From contig CANRMX010000017.1 of the NCBI GenBank assembly GCA_947631855.1, forward strand, positions 1 through 40,625: DNA of 40,625 bases, written 5' to 3'. The position numbers and the translations under genes are program-made. This DNA is from an uncultured Clostridia bacterium. Lineage in GTDB: Bacteria > Bacillota > Clostridia > Oscillospirales > Acutalibacteraceae. Below the pieces are notes generated by a model that saw nothing but the letters and a program-made list of their open reading frames with translations, did no database searches and had not been told where the DNA came from. Positions 1 through 8,366 of this stretch are shown here, in pieces (position 1 is the first letter of the stretch; every line of letters starts with the position of its first letter).

Positions 1-1
1 C

Positions 2-161
2 CCGTCAAAAACTTCTCTCTTTCTTCTCTCCTCCTCCTGCTCCTACTGTCCAATATGTTTGACAAACCTACATTTTTCACTTTTTGTTTCCGAATGCCGC
101 CGTTTTCGGGCCAAAAACAGGGATTGCTGCCGCAAATCACCTTCCCGCGCCGTCAAAAACT
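2..161. repeat. 12-bp direct repeat flanking the integrase leader
   Basis: The word CCGTCAAAAACT occurs at 2-13 and again at 150-161, in the same orientation, within the 206 bases before the integrase gene. Tyrosine recombinases often bind short direct repeats (arm sites) near their own gene, so these could be arm-type sites; chance is also possible. Apart from these and the -10 box no gene or structure is visible in 1-206. Confidence 0.3.
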
Positions 162-168
162 CCCGATA

Positions 169-174
169 TATAAT
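169..174 (+). promoter_or_regulatory. -10 box of a possible integrase promoter
   Basis: TATAAT lies 32 bases before the integrase start codon. There is no convincing -35 box at 17 bases, so the promoter may be weak or activator dependent. The ribosome-binding site GGAGG at 194-198 is 8 bases from the ATG at 207 and fixes the start. Confidence 0.4.
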
Positions 175-206
175 GAAAGCACACAATTTATTGGGAGGGA
201 TCATTC

Positions 207-1325
207 ATGTCCAGAAAAGGCGAAAACATTTTCAAAAGGCAGGACGGCCGTTGGGAGGCGCGGTACATCCGCGGCCGGGACGAGGGTGGAAAGGCCCTCT
301 ATGGCTACTGCTACGGGAAGACCTACCGGGAGGCAAAGGAAAAAGTCGCGGGCATACGCTCCGGACAGCCGCCCCAAAACGGCGGCGCTTTCCCCCAGGG
401 GCAGCTGAAATTTTCCCAGCTCTGCGAGGACTGGCTCGTTCTGCGGCAGTCGGAGGTGAAGCAATCCACCTGCGTGAAGTACGAACAGATCGTCCGGGAG
501 CACATCCTGCCGGGATTGGGGAATCGCCCTTTGCAGAAGCTCACGACGGAAACGGTGGAGGAATTCAAGCGCTCCCTGCTGGAGAAGAAAAAGCTGTCCC
601 CCAACACCGTCAAGACCATCCTTATCGTCCTGCGGGCCATCCTCGGCTACGGCGCAAAACGGTTCCCGGGGAATCTGGACCGGGTGGAGATTCGCTACCC
701 CAAAGTCAGCGGCAGCACGCCCCGGGTGCTCTCCGAGGAGGAGCAGACCCGGCTGGTGCGCTTCCTGCTGGGCGAGGCGGAGCTGTGCCGGTATGGGATC
801 TTGCTCGCCCTGCTCACCGGGATGCGCCTGGGCGAGCTCTGCGCCCTCAAGTGGGAAAACGTCTCCCTGGCCGAGCGGACCATCCGGGTGGACGCCTCCC
901 TGCAAAGGCTGCGGGATCTGGATGAAGACGCCACCGGCAAGACCCGGCTTTTGACCGGCACCCCCAAAAGCGAATCTTCCCAGCGGGTCATTCCCCTCTC
1001 GGCAGAGGCGCTGGCGCTCTGCGCCGCCATGCGGCTGCAGGACGGCTCCGCCTATGTGCTGACCGGCACCCAGGAGCCCATGGAGCCCCGGACCCTTCAG
1101 TATCGGCTGAAACGGTTCACGGTGGCCTGCGGGCTGGAGGGCGTCCACTTCCACACCCTGCGGCACACCTTTGCCACCCGCTGCGTGGAGGCGGGGTTCG
1201 AGATCAAGAGCCTCAGTGAGGTGATGGGCCATTCCAGCACCAAGATCACGCTGGACCGCTATGTCCACACCTCCATGGATCTCAAGCGCGCCAACATGGA
1301 GAAGGTCGCCATGCTGGCTTCGTAA
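207..1325 (+). CDS. Tyrosine recombinase / site-specific integrase
   Basis: A 372-residue integrase that would cut and join DNA at attachment sites through a covalent tyrosine intermediate. The N-terminus (about 1-50) resembles the arm-binding domain of Tn916/phage-type integrases, residues about 65-150 form the SAM-like core-binding domain, and the rest is the catalytic domain. The active-site set is visible: Arg207 (TGMRLGEL), His316 and Arg319 (HTLRHTF), His342 (MGHSS) and nucleophile Tyr352 (DRYVH). Length and motif order are those of an intact enzyme. No excisionase, relaxase or phage gene follows on the right; the genes there look chromosomal, so any element it belongs to should lie to the left of the window. 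It converges on the epimerase gene with only 12 bases between stop codons. Confidence 0.93.
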   Translation: MSRKGENIFKRQDGRWEARYIRGRDEGGKALYGYCYGKTYREAKEKVAGIRSGQPPQNGGAFPQGQLKFSQLCEDWLVLRQSEVKQSTCVKYEQIVREHILPGLGNRPLQKLTTETVEEFKRSLLEKKKLSPNTVKTILIVLRAILGYGAKRFPGNLDRVEIRYPKVSGSTPRVLSEEEQTRLVRFLLGEAELCRYGILLALLTGMRLGELCALKWENVSLAERTIRVDASLQRLRDLDEDATGKTRLLTGTPKSESSQRVIPLSAEALALCAAMRLQDGSAYVLTGTQEPMEPRTLQYRLKRFTVACGLEGVHFHTLRHTFATRCVEAGFEIKSLSEVMGHSSTKITLDRYVHTSMDLKRANMEKVAMLAS

Positions 1326-1341
1326 AGGGGCTGTCCTTTAC
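1322..1341. terminator. Small palindrome covering both convergent stop codons
   Basis: GTAAAGG (1322-1328) pairs with CCTTTAC (1335-1341) over a 6-base loop. The arms contain the TAA stop of the integrase and the TAA stop of the epimerase on the other strand. There is no T-run, so termination is uncertain. Confidence 0.35.
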
Positions 1342-2216
1342 AGGATCGTCACGGCGAAGGTGTGGGTGGAGGTCTCTCCCGGCGGGAGCAGGGTCATGCC
1401 GTGCTTTTCGGCGAAGTCGTCCCCCTCCGTGGTGCGGGTGGCGCAGCCCGTCCAGGGCTCCAGGCAGACATAGGGGCCATCGTTCTGGGCCGACCAGATG
1501 CCGAACATGGGGAAGCCGGTGAAATCCATGGTCACGCCCCGGCCGGTCTTTTTGTTGCGCACCTGCACCCAATGGGAATCCAGCTGCTCAAACACCAGCG
1601 CGTCCTGATAAAACAGGCTGTGCTTGAGGGGGATCTCCCGCTGATTTTCCAGCGTGAAGACGCAGCCGGTGGGGTCGATAAGTCCCTGGCCCATGACGAT
1701 GGCCGGGCACCGCTGGGTCTCGGGCTTCTCGAAGACGATGGTATAGTCCTCGAAGGCGGCGTCCTCCCCCACCGGGATGTTGAACCCCGGATGGCCGCCC
1801 ACGGCAAAGGGCATGGTCTCCGTGCCGGTATTCTCCACGGTGAATGTGGTGGTGTAGCCGGATTCGGTGAGGGCATAGGTGACGGTGAAAGCGAAATCGA
1901 AGGGGTACATCTTTTTCGTCTCCGCATTGGAAGTGAGGGTCAGGCTGAGGCTGTCCGCGCCCACCTGGACGGAGGCGAATTCCATGTGGCGGGCGAAGCC
2001 GTGCTGGCCCATCTCGTACCACTGGCCGCCGATCAGGGTCTTCCCTGCCCGCAGGGCACCCACCATGGGGAACAGCACCGGGGCCTGTCCTTTCCAGTAA
2101 TTGGGGTCGCCGATCCAGATCAGCTCCGCGCCGTTGGCGCCTTTCAGGGAGACCAGCTGTGCGCCCAGTGAATCCACCTGGGCGGTCAAACTGCCGTTGG
2201 AGATCGTATAGAGCAT
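1338..2216 (-). CDS. Aldose 1-epimerase family protein (LacX-like)
   Basis: A 292-residue protein of the galactose-mutarotase fold, expected to interconvert the alpha and beta anomers of a sugar or sugar phosphate in the cytoplasm. It has the GGHPGFN motif with the family histidine near the middle, an N-terminal part typical of LacX/YihR-like epimerases (LGAQLVSLKG, ELIWIGD), and no signal peptide. An ATG at 2222 and several further upstream are in frame, but the sequence AGGAAAGG is only 3 bases from the ATG at 2222 and 9 bases from that at 2216, so the latter is preferred. It has its own promoter and is divergent from the esterase-GH9 operon, which suggests a shared role in glycan use. The substrate cannot be told from sequence. 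Confidence 0.85.
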   Translation of the reverse strand: MLYTISNGSLTAQVDSLGAQLVSLKGANGAELIWIGDPNYWKGQAPVLFPMVGALRAGKTLIGGQWYEMGQHGFARHMEFASVQVGADSLSLTLTSNAETKKMYPFDFAFTVTYALTESGYTTTFTVENTGTETMPFAVGGHPGFNIPVGEDAAFEDYTIVFEKPETQRCPAIVMGQGLIDPTGCVFTLENQREIPLKHSLFYQDALVFEQLDSHWVQVRNKKTGRGVTMDFTGFPMFGIWSAQNDGPYVCLEPWTGCATRTTEGDDFAEKHGMTLLPPGETSTHTFAVTIL

Positions 2217-2248
2217 TGTCATCTTCCTTTCCTGTGGTCTGTACCGCC

Positions 2249-2277
2249 AGTATAGCACAGCGGACAAAAATTCTCAA
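2249..2277 (-). promoter_or_regulatory. Promoter of the epimerase gene
   Basis: On the minus strand TTGAGA (2272-2277) and TATACT (2249-2254) are 17 bases apart, a near-consensus housekeeping promoter. Transcription would start about 25 bases before the chosen ATG. Confidence 0.65.
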
Positions 2278-2293
2278 CTTTTTTCGATTTCGG

Positions 2294-2322
2294 TTGCCGT
2301 TTCTGCCGGGATTTGGTATAAT
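2294..2322 (+). promoter_or_regulatory. Promoter of the esterase-GH9 operon
   Basis: TTGCCG (2294-2299), 17 bases, then TATAAT (2317-2322) preceded by TGG, an extended -10. The leader to the ATG at 2419 is about 90 bases. Confidence 0.65.
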
Positions 2323-2418
2323 CACAACAGAAGCTCCCCCATGGGCCGTCTGCGCGCACCGATCGAAAGGGCAGGCGCGGCCGGTGGGGAAAAATCCGAA
2401 AAAACTGGAGGAATTCGT

Positions 2419-3690
2419 ATGAGCAAAGGATACTATACCCACGTCCGCATCACCGATTACGGCCCCTACGTCACCCAGGTGATCCTGCCTATGGGCAGCC
2501 CGGTGAAAGCCGAAAGCCTCACCCCCAGGACCTTCTCGGTGTTCGTGGAGCGGCTGGACGAATTGGGCGAGCCCCTGCTGCTGCCCAAAAGCTGGATGGC
2601 GCTGGACGACAAGGAGGAGAGCAAGGGGTATGTGCAGGTGGTAAAAGCGTACCCGTCCGATCGGGAGGGCAATCCCGATGCGGCGGGCTGCTGCGTGGCC
2701 CTGGACATGGCCTACGGCCCGCTGGCCCAGCTTTCCAGCTGCATCTCCGCGCCGGCAGGGCTCAACGTCTATGTGAAGATGCGCTACACCGTCACCCAGA
2801 CGGCGGCGCTGGAAACCGAAAAGGACGCTGTCTCCGGCCTGGTCTACGACTACCCGCTGGGCACCTATACCCCCGATTCCGCCGGGTGGATCAACGCCGT
2901 TTCCTCCTATGCGCCCCAGCCTTTGGGCTATGGCTACTACGTGCCCCAGACGGCCGGTGCGGAGATGCACCCGCTGATCATCTGGCTCCACGGCGCGGGC
3001 GAAGGCGGGGTCGATCCCACCGTGGCCTACACCGGCAACAAGGTGGTGGCCCTGTCCTCCCCCAAGGTGCAGGCCCTCTTTGGCGGCGCCTATGTGCTGG
3101 CCCCGCAGACCCCCACCTTCTGGATGAACGACGGCAGCGGGCAATACGGCAACAGCGGCAAGAGCATGTATGTGGAAGCCCTGAAAGCCTGCATCGACGA
3201 ATTCGTGGCGAAGAATCCCGCCATTGACGAAAACCGCATCTACATCGGCGGCGACAGCAACGGCGGCTTCATGACCATGCGCATGGTGCTGGACTATCCC
3301 GATTTCTTCGCGGCGGCGTTCCCGGTGTGCGAGGCCCTCTACGACGACACCATCTCCGATGGGGCGCTGCAGAAGATCGCCCACCTGCCCATCTGGTTCA
3401 CCCACGCCAAGAACGATCCCGTGGTGAAGCCGGAAAGCACCGTGGTGCCCACCTATCAGCGGCTGGTGGCCGCGGGCAATCCCAACGTGCACTTCACCTT
3501 CTGGGACAACATCAAGGACATCCACGAGGGCTTCAAGGACGCGCAGGGCGAGCCCTTTGAGTACATCGGCCACTTCGCGTGGATCCCCCTGCTCAACGAC
3601 GACTGCCGCCTGGATTACGACGGCAGCCCCGTCACCGTGGACGGAAAGGAAGTCAGCCTGCTGGAATGGCTGGCCATGCAGAAAAAGTGA
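2419..3690 (+). CDS. Alpha/beta-hydrolase esterase / predicted peptidase, intracellular
   Basis: A 423-residue serine hydrolase, probably an esterase removing acyl groups from plant-cell-wall oligosaccharides, although peptidase activity is possible in this family (PHB-depolymerase / predicted peptidase type). Residues 1-150 are a beta-rich N-terminal region; the hydrolase fold starts near IIWLHGAGEGG, the oxyanion-hole strand. The nucleophile is Ser280 in GGDSNGG, the acid is likely Asp333 in AKNDPV and the base His369 in KDIHEG. No signal peptide is present. The ATG at 2419 has GGAGG 7 bases upstream; the longer open frame from 2341 has no such site. It precedes the GH9 gene by 76 bases, so the two are likely co-transcribed and act together on imported oligosaccharides. 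Confidence 0.8.
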   Translation: MSKGYYTHVRITDYGPYVTQVILPMGSPVKAESLTPRTFSVFVERLDELGEPLLLPKSWMALDDKEESKGYVQVVKAYPSDREGNPDAAGCCVALDMAYGPLAQLSSCISAPAGLNVYVKMRYTVTQTAALETEKDAVSGLVYDYPLGTYTPDSAGWINAVSSYAPQPLGYGYYVPQTAGAEMHPLIIWLHGAGEGGVDPTVAYTGNKVVALSSPKVQALFGGAYVLAPQTPTFWMNDGSGQYGNSGKSMYVEALKACIDEFVAKNPAIDENRIYIGGDSNGGFMTMRMVLDYPDFFAAAFPVCEALYDDTISDGALQKIAHLPIWFTHAKNDPVVKPESTVVPTYQRLVAAGNPNVHFTFWDNIKDIHEGFKDAQGEPFEYIGHFAWIPLLNDDCRLDYDGSPVTVDGKEVSLLEWLAMQKK

Positions 3691-3766
3691 TTCCCGGCGT
3701 ACCGGCCTGTCTTGCGGCGGGCCGGCGCGTTTTTATGATCTTCTCACAGAAAGGGCGGTCAGCATC

Positions 3767-6253
3767 ATGGCAAAAACAGAAACCGGTCCGGCGGGCTTCC
3801 GGCTGGACGCGGCGGCGGGCTACTTCCGCCTGCACGGCGTGGACGTGATGGCCTTCGACGATTTTTATCCCGCCGGGCACCAGTCCGGGGTGAGCATCCT
3901 GATGCACGGGGACCGGGTGGCCACCAACGGCGATCTGCGCTTTGAGCCCACCCCCGGTCAGTGGCAGCCGGTGCCCAAACAGCTGGATCGCACGCTGGAT
4001 GGGGCGGCCAACGCCATCGCCACCCGGCTGGGGTATCCCGATCTCGCTGGGCACCTCCGGGGGTTCAATCCCATGATCTACCCGGACTACGAATTTGAGT
4101 ACACCGTCACGGTGACAGGGCAGGGCCCGTCGGTGGTGGTGACAGTCGATCTGGATAAGCCCATCCCGGCGGAATACGTGGGCAAGCTGCGGTTCAATCT
4201 GGAGCTGTTCCCCGGGCGGCTGTTCGGCCGGCCGTGGATCATGGACGGCAAACAGGGGCTTTTTCCCCGGCAGCCCAACGGCCCGGTGCGCGCCCGGGAA
4301 TCGGTCTATCCCCTCACGGGGCATTTGCCGGAGACTGCGGGCGGCGCCGACCGCAAGCGGCTTTCCGGCGACGGGCAGGGGTATAATCCCATCATCGCCG
4401 ACGACCTGGTGGCCGAGCCCTACGCCACGGGCCGCCGCTTCACCGCCTGCCCCGAGGACCCCTTCCACCGGCTGACGGTGGAGAGCTGCACCGGGCCTCT
4501 CGAACTCTATGACGGCCGGATGAATCACAACAACGGGTGGTTCGTGCTGAGCAGCCCCGTCCCAGCCGGCGCGGCAAGGGGCGCGATCCGGTGGATGATC
4601 ACCCCCAACGCGGTGGCGGATTGGCGCTCTCCCCCGGTGGTGCAGATCTCCCAGGTGGGGTACCACCCCGACCAGCCCAAGGTGGCCGTGGTGGAGCTGG
4701 ACCCGCGGGACAGCCGCCGGGAAACGGCGACGCTCTGGCAAATCACCCCCGAGGGCGAGGAGGTAGTGGAGACGCTTTCCCTCAAGGAGTGGGGCCGCTT
4801 CCTGCGGTACGACTATCTGCTGGTGGATTTCTCCCACCTGCGGGCGGAGGGGCTGTACCGCATCCGCTACGGCGAAAGCGCCACCCCGGTGTTCCCCGTG
4901 GCCAGGGACGTATACGACCGGGGCGTGTGGCAGCCGGTGCTGGAATACTTCCTGCCGGTGCAGATGTGCCACATGCGGGTGCAGGAAAAATACCGGGTGT
5001 GGCACGGGCTGTGCCACAACGACGACGCCCGGATGGCCCCGGTGAATTATAATCACATCGACGGGTATGTGCAGGGGCCCTCCACCCTGACCGATTACGC
5101 CAGCGGCGACCCGGTGCCCGGGCTGAACGTGGGCGGCTGGCACGACGCGGGGGATTTCGACCTGCGGATCGAATCTCAGGCGGGCGAGGCGTACATTCTG
5201 GCGCTGGCCTATGAAGCCTTCGGGGTGGACTACGACGCCACCACCGTGGATCAGGCGCGGAAGGTGGTGGAGATCCACCAGCCCGACGGCAAAAACGACC
5301 TGCTCCAGCAGATCGAGCACGGCGTGCTGTCCATCGTGGGCGGGTACCGGGCGCTGGGCCGGCTGTACCGGGGGATCATCGCAGGGAGTCTCAGGCAGTA
5401 TGTGCTTTTGGGCGACAGCGCCGCCATGACCGACGGCCTTCCCAGTGCGGACGACCGCTGGGTCTTCACCGAGGACAACCCGCCAAGGGAACTGACCACC
5501 GCCGCCCAATTGGCCGCTGCGGCCCGGGCGGTGAAATCCTTAAACGGCGAACTGAGCGCCCAGGCGCTTTCCGTCGCCAAGGAATTGTATGCCCGCACCC
5601 GGGCCACGGAGGACACCCGGCTGCCCCGGCTCCACGCCGCGGTGGAGCTGTTCCTGTCCACCGGCGAGGAGGCGTATCGGGCGCAGATACTGGCGGAAAG
5701 CGAATACATCTGCGCAAATATCCGGCGGGCCGGGTGGATCGCCTGCCGGGCGGTGGAAGCGCTGGGAGATGCAGGCTTCACCGCCGCGCTGCGGGAAGCC
5801 TGCCGGGATCTGAAAAAGGAGCTGGATGCCCTCAGCGCCGAGACCCCTTATGGCATCCCCTACCGGCCCCATATCTGGGGCGCGGGCTGGGATATCCAGC
5901 GGCTGGGCTTTGAGTATTATTTCCTCTGCCGGGCCTTCCCCGATGTTTTCGACGGCCGCCTGCTGCTGAACGCCCTGGAATTCATCCTGGGGCGGCACCC
6001 CGGCGCAAACCGGGCCTCCTTTGCCTCGGGCGTGGGGGCGGAATCGGCCACGGTGGCCTATGGGCTCAACCGGGCGGACTGGTCCTACATCCCCGGCGGG
6101 GTGATCTCCGGCACGGCGCTGATCCGCCCGGATTTCCCGGAACTGCTGGAATTCCCCTATCTCTGGCAGCAGACCGAGTATGTGCTGGGCGGCGGCTCCT
6201 CCCACTATATGTTCCTGGTGCTGGCGGTGCGCAAACTGCTGGGCGAGGGCTGA
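3767..6253 (+). CDS. Glycoside hydrolase family 9 protein with extra N-terminal domain
   Basis: An 828-residue GH9-type glycosidase. Residues about 290-385 match the cellulase N-terminal Ig-like domain (VVQISQVGYHP, EGLYRIRYG), and about 390-828 the alpha/alpha-barrel: the conserved VWHGLCHNDDA stretch, the base motif WHDAGDFD (Asp460/Asp463) and the proposed acid Glu804 in TEYVLGGGSSH. A further N-terminal region of about 285 residues, beta-rich by eye, comes before the Ig domain and has no family I recognise. There is no signal peptide, dockerin or carbohydrate-binding module, so it should act in the cytoplasm as an exo-glycosidase on imported beta-glucan or glucosamine-type oligosaccharides rather than as a secreted cellulase. 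The ATG at 3767 has AAAGGG upstream. Its substrate is inferred, not shown. Confidence 0.85.
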   Translation: MAKTETGPAGFRLDAAAGYFRLHGVDVMAFDDFYPAGHQSGVSILMHGDRVATNGDLRFEPTPGQWQPVPKQLDRTLDGAANAIATRLGYPDLAGHLRGFNPMIYPDYEFEYTVTVTGQGPSVVVTVDLDKPIPAEYVGKLRFNLELFPGRLFGRPWIMDGKQGLFPRQPNGPVRARESVYPLTGHLPETAGGADRKRLSGDGQGYNPIIADDLVAEPYATGRRFTACPEDPFHRLTVESCTGPLELYDGRMNHNNGWFVLSSPVPAGAARGAIRWMITPNAVADWRSPPVVQISQVGYHPDQPKVAVVELDPRDSRRETATLWQITPEGEEVVETLSLKEWGRFLRYDYLLVDFSHLRAEGLYRIRYGESATPVFPVARDVYDRGVWQPVLEYFLPVQMCHMRVQEKYRVWHGLCHNDDARMAPVNYNHIDGYVQGPSTLTDYASGDPVPGLNVGGWHDAGDFDLRIESQAGEAYILALAYEAFGVDYDATTVDQARKVVEIHQPDGKNDLLQQIEHGVLSIVGGYRALGRLYRGIIAGSLRQYVLLGDSAAMTDGLPSADDRWVFTEDNPPRELTTAAQLAAAARAVKSLNGELSAQALSVAKELYARTRATEDTRLPRLHAAVELFLSTGEEAYRAQILAESEYICANIRRAGWIACRAVEALGDAGFTAALREACRDLKKELDALSAETPYGIPYRPHIWGAGWDIQRLGFEYYFLCRAFPDVFDGRLLLNALEFILGRHPGANRASFASGVGAESATVAYGLNRADWSYIPGGVISGTALIRPDFPELLEFPYLWQQTEYVLGGGSSHYMFLVLAVRKLLGEG

Positions 6254-6271
6254 TATTGCCATATACGTTGA

Positions 6272-6302
6272 CCGCGCCCCTCGGGAATCCCGAGGGGCGC
6301 GG
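6272..6302. terminator. Strong GC hairpin between convergent genes
   Basis: A 14-bp perfect stem, CCGCGCCCCTCGGG with its complement around a 3-base loop, lies between the GH9 stop and the stop of the convergent dehydrogenase gene. CCATATAC and GTGTATGG outside it extend the symmetry. There is no T-run; it probably ends transcription from both sides or stabilises 3' ends. Confidence 0.6.
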
Positions 6303-6317
6303 CTGGTGTATGGAGGC

Positions 6318-7274
6318 TTAAAAATCACAGAGATTTTGGGGCGCGCCCTTGAGGAAAGCGGCCACGTTGGCGAATTCGATCTCCGCCCGGCGCTCCATGG
6401 CCTCGTGCGTCAGGAAGGCCACGTGGGGCGTGAGCAGGGTGTTCTTCGCGTGGAGCAGCGGGTAGTCCGCCGGGATGGGCGGCTCCATGTCGTACACGTC
6501 CACGGCCGCGCCGGCGAGCTGCCCGGCATTCAGCGCATCGGCCAGGGCGGCGTTGTCCACGATGGGGCCACGGGCGCAGTTGATGAAGATCGCCGTGGGC
6601 TTCATCCGGGCGAACTGCTCCCGGCCCAGCATCCCACGGGTGGAGGGGTTGTTGGGGGTGTGGAGGCTCACGATGTCGCTCTCCTGGAGCAGGGTGTCCA
6701 TGGGCACATAGCGGATGCCTGCGGCCTCCACCTCCGGCCGGGGATGGCGGGCATAGGCGATCACCCTGGCATCGAACGCCTGAAACAGCCGGGCGGTCTT
6801 GAAGCCGATCTTCCCGCAGCCGATGATGCCCACGGTCTTGCCGGCGATCTCGCTGCCGGTGAGCCCCGCCGAGGTGCCGCCGCCGCGCACCGCCGCATCC
6901 CCTGCGGAGAAGCCGCGCAGCAGGCTGACGGCCATGCCCAGCACCTGCTCCGCCACGCAGGTATCGGAATACCCGGCGCAATTGGCCACCTGTACGCCCT
7001 TTTCCTTGCAGGCCGCAAGCCCCACGTGGTCGATGCCCGTGAAGGCCACCGCCAGGAATTTGAGCGCATCCGCCGCCCGGACGACCGCGTCGGGATAGGG
7101 ATTGTTGGCGATCATCACCACGTCCTGCCCGGCGCTGCGGGCGATGAGCTCATCGGGGTCGGTGGTTTTGGTGTCATAATAGGTGAAGGTGTGCCCCAGG
7201 GTGGTGAGCTCTCCCGCCAGGGCTTCGATCCGCTCCCGGCTGATCCCCAGGGGCTCCAGCAAACTGATCTTCAT
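6318..7274 (-). CDS. D-isomer-specific 2-hydroxyacid dehydrogenase
   Basis: A 318-residue NAD(P)-dependent dehydrogenase of the D-2-hydroxyacid (phosphoglycerate/glyoxylate/D-lactate) type. The Rossmann motif GIIGCGKIG is in the middle; the catalytic set follows in the usual order: Arg in NCARGPIVD, Glu in YDMEPP and His in TPHVAFLTHEA. It lacks the ACT domain of SerA, so it is not the classic serine-pathway enzyme. Its ATG overlaps the stop of the preceding GH113 gene (ATGA, 4 bases), which implies translational coupling and decides the start; the longer open frame runs back into that gene. A role in handling a sugar-derived hydroxyacid is inferred from the neighbour only. Confidence 0.85.
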   Translation of the reverse strand: MKISLLEPLGISRERIEALAGELTTLGHTFTYYDTKTTDPDELIARSAGQDVVMIANNPYPDAVVRAADALKFLAVAFTGIDHVGLAACKEKGVQVANCAGYSDTCVAEQVLGMAVSLLRGFSAGDAAVRGGGTSAGLTGSEIAGKTVGIIGCGKIGFKTARLFQAFDARVIAYARHPRPEVEAAGIRYVPMDTLLQESDIVSLHTPNNPSTRGMLGREQFARMKPTAIFINCARGPIVDNAALADALNAGQLAGAAVDVYDMEPPIPADYPLLHAKNTLLTPHVAFLTHEAMERRAEIEFANVAAFLKGAPQNLCDF

Positions 7275-8215
7275 CGGGTTCCCTCCTGCATCTTTTGATA
7301 GTGCCTGCGGATCACGGCTTCCACAGGCTTGGCGTACATCTCGTAATCGCCGTTTTGGGCGGCTTCCGCCTCGGGGTACAAATCCGCCCGCCAGGACCAG
7401 AAGCACATGCCCCGCACCCAGTCCCGCTTTTCGCAGGCGGTGAGCATCTCCTCAAGCCATGCGGTCTGGCAGTCCAGATCCACCGGGCCCCGCACCGTCC
7501 AGTCGTTGGGCACCTGGGGCGACCCCGCCACGGACATACAGCCGGTCTCGGCGAAGAAGAAGGGCTTTTGGTACCGCTCCACCACCTGCTGGATGCGGTC
7601 CAGCTGGCGTTCCCAATCGCCGGTGGGATAGTAGCCGTTGGAACAGATCCAATCCACGCAGTCCCACCAGCGCACGTTGTGCTCCTGATATTTGTCGGTA
7701 TTGTATGTCACGGGGCCGGCATAGACCCGGCGGATATCCCCGATGAGCCTGCGCCACTCCTGCTCCCGGTGCTCGCTCATCACCATCTCGCACCCGGCGA
7801 TGAACATCTCCACGCCCTCCGCCTGGGCGATTTTGGCATAGTGCAGCTGAAAATCCGTATAGGAGCGGAACCAGTTGCCCCACTTGGGCTCGCAGGGCAC
7901 GTCCTCCTCGAAGAAGCTGATGTGCGCCCGCCAGGTGCCGTTCATACAGTTGACGGTGGGCTTCACCGCCACCCGCAGACCCAGGCTCTTGGCGTAGCGG
8001 ATCATCTCGATCAATTCCTCGTCGGCCATGGCCACCTCGTCGGCAAAGGCGATGGCCTCCGACTGGGGCGTCTGCTGGCGGCCGCCGGGGACGAAGATCA
8101 CAAAGTTCGCGGCGGTGCGTTCCCGCATCCGGCGCAGGCTCTCCTTGGCCGCCGGTGTGGCAAAGCGGCCCCGCCGGGCAAAGGGCGCAAAAGTCAGTCC
8201 GCAAATGGGCTGCAT
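7271..8215 (-). CDS. Glycoside hydrolase, GH113-like (beta-mannanase type)
   Basis: A 314-residue TIM-barrel glycosidase. It has the start typical of GH113/GH53-like enzymes (GLTFAPFARRG), a likely acid/base glutamate in IAGCEMV, and a likely nucleophile in FFFAETGCMS, followed by WSWRAD near the C-terminus. Known GH113 members are endo- or exo-beta-1,4-mannanases; the family assignment here is from motif memory, and a related clan-A family is possible. No signal peptide is visible, so it should work on imported manno-oligosaccharides. GGAGG lies 7 bases before the ATG. It is the first gene of a two-gene operon with the dehydrogenase, transcribed from the promoter at 8251-8279. Confidence 0.7.
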   Translation of the reverse strand: MQPICGLTFAPFARRGRFATPAAKESLRRMRERTAANFVIFVPGGRQQTPQSEAIAFADEVAMADEELIEMIRYAKSLGLRVAVKPTVNCMNGTWRAHISFFEEDVPCEPKWGNWFRSYTDFQLHYAKIAQAEGVEMFIAGCEMVMSEHREQEWRRLIGDIRRVYAGPVTYNTDKYQEHNVRWWDCVDWICSNGYYPTGDWERQLDRIQQVVERYQKPFFFAETGCMSVAGSPQVPNDWTVRGPVDLDCQTAWLEEMLTACEKRDWVRGMCFWSWRADLYPEAEAAQNGDYEMYAKPVEAVIRRHYQKMQEGTR

Positions 8216-8250
8216 AGGGTCTCCTCCAATCTCTGAATGACGATGTCTCT

Positions 8251-8279
8251 ATTATAGTGGATGCGTCCCGCAGTTGCAA
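8251..8279 (-). promoter_or_regulatory. Promoter of the GH113-dehydrogenase operon
   Basis: TTGCAA (8274-8279), 17 bases, TATAAT (8251-8256) on the minus strand. Confidence 0.7.
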
Positions 8280-8302
8280 GCGGCGGAGCAGAATCTTTTG
8301 CC

Positions 8303-8331
8303 TTGCTTTTCTCCGGCGTCTATGCTATATT
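8303..8331 (+). promoter_or_regulatory. Promoter of the peroxiredoxin-like gene
   Basis: TTGCTT (8303-8308), 17 bases, TATATT (8326-8331) preceded by TGC (extended -10). It is divergent from the GH113 promoter, about 50 bases away. Confidence 0.65.
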
Positions 8332-8366
8332 GAATTGTGTGATTTTATTCTGAAAGGATGTTTCCC

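Noticed and set aside
59-925. Long plus-strand open frame overlapping the integrase in another frame
   Set aside because: It has no ribosome-binding site and its sequence is low-complexity Arg/Gly/Pro, whereas the overlapping frame has a complete integrase active site.
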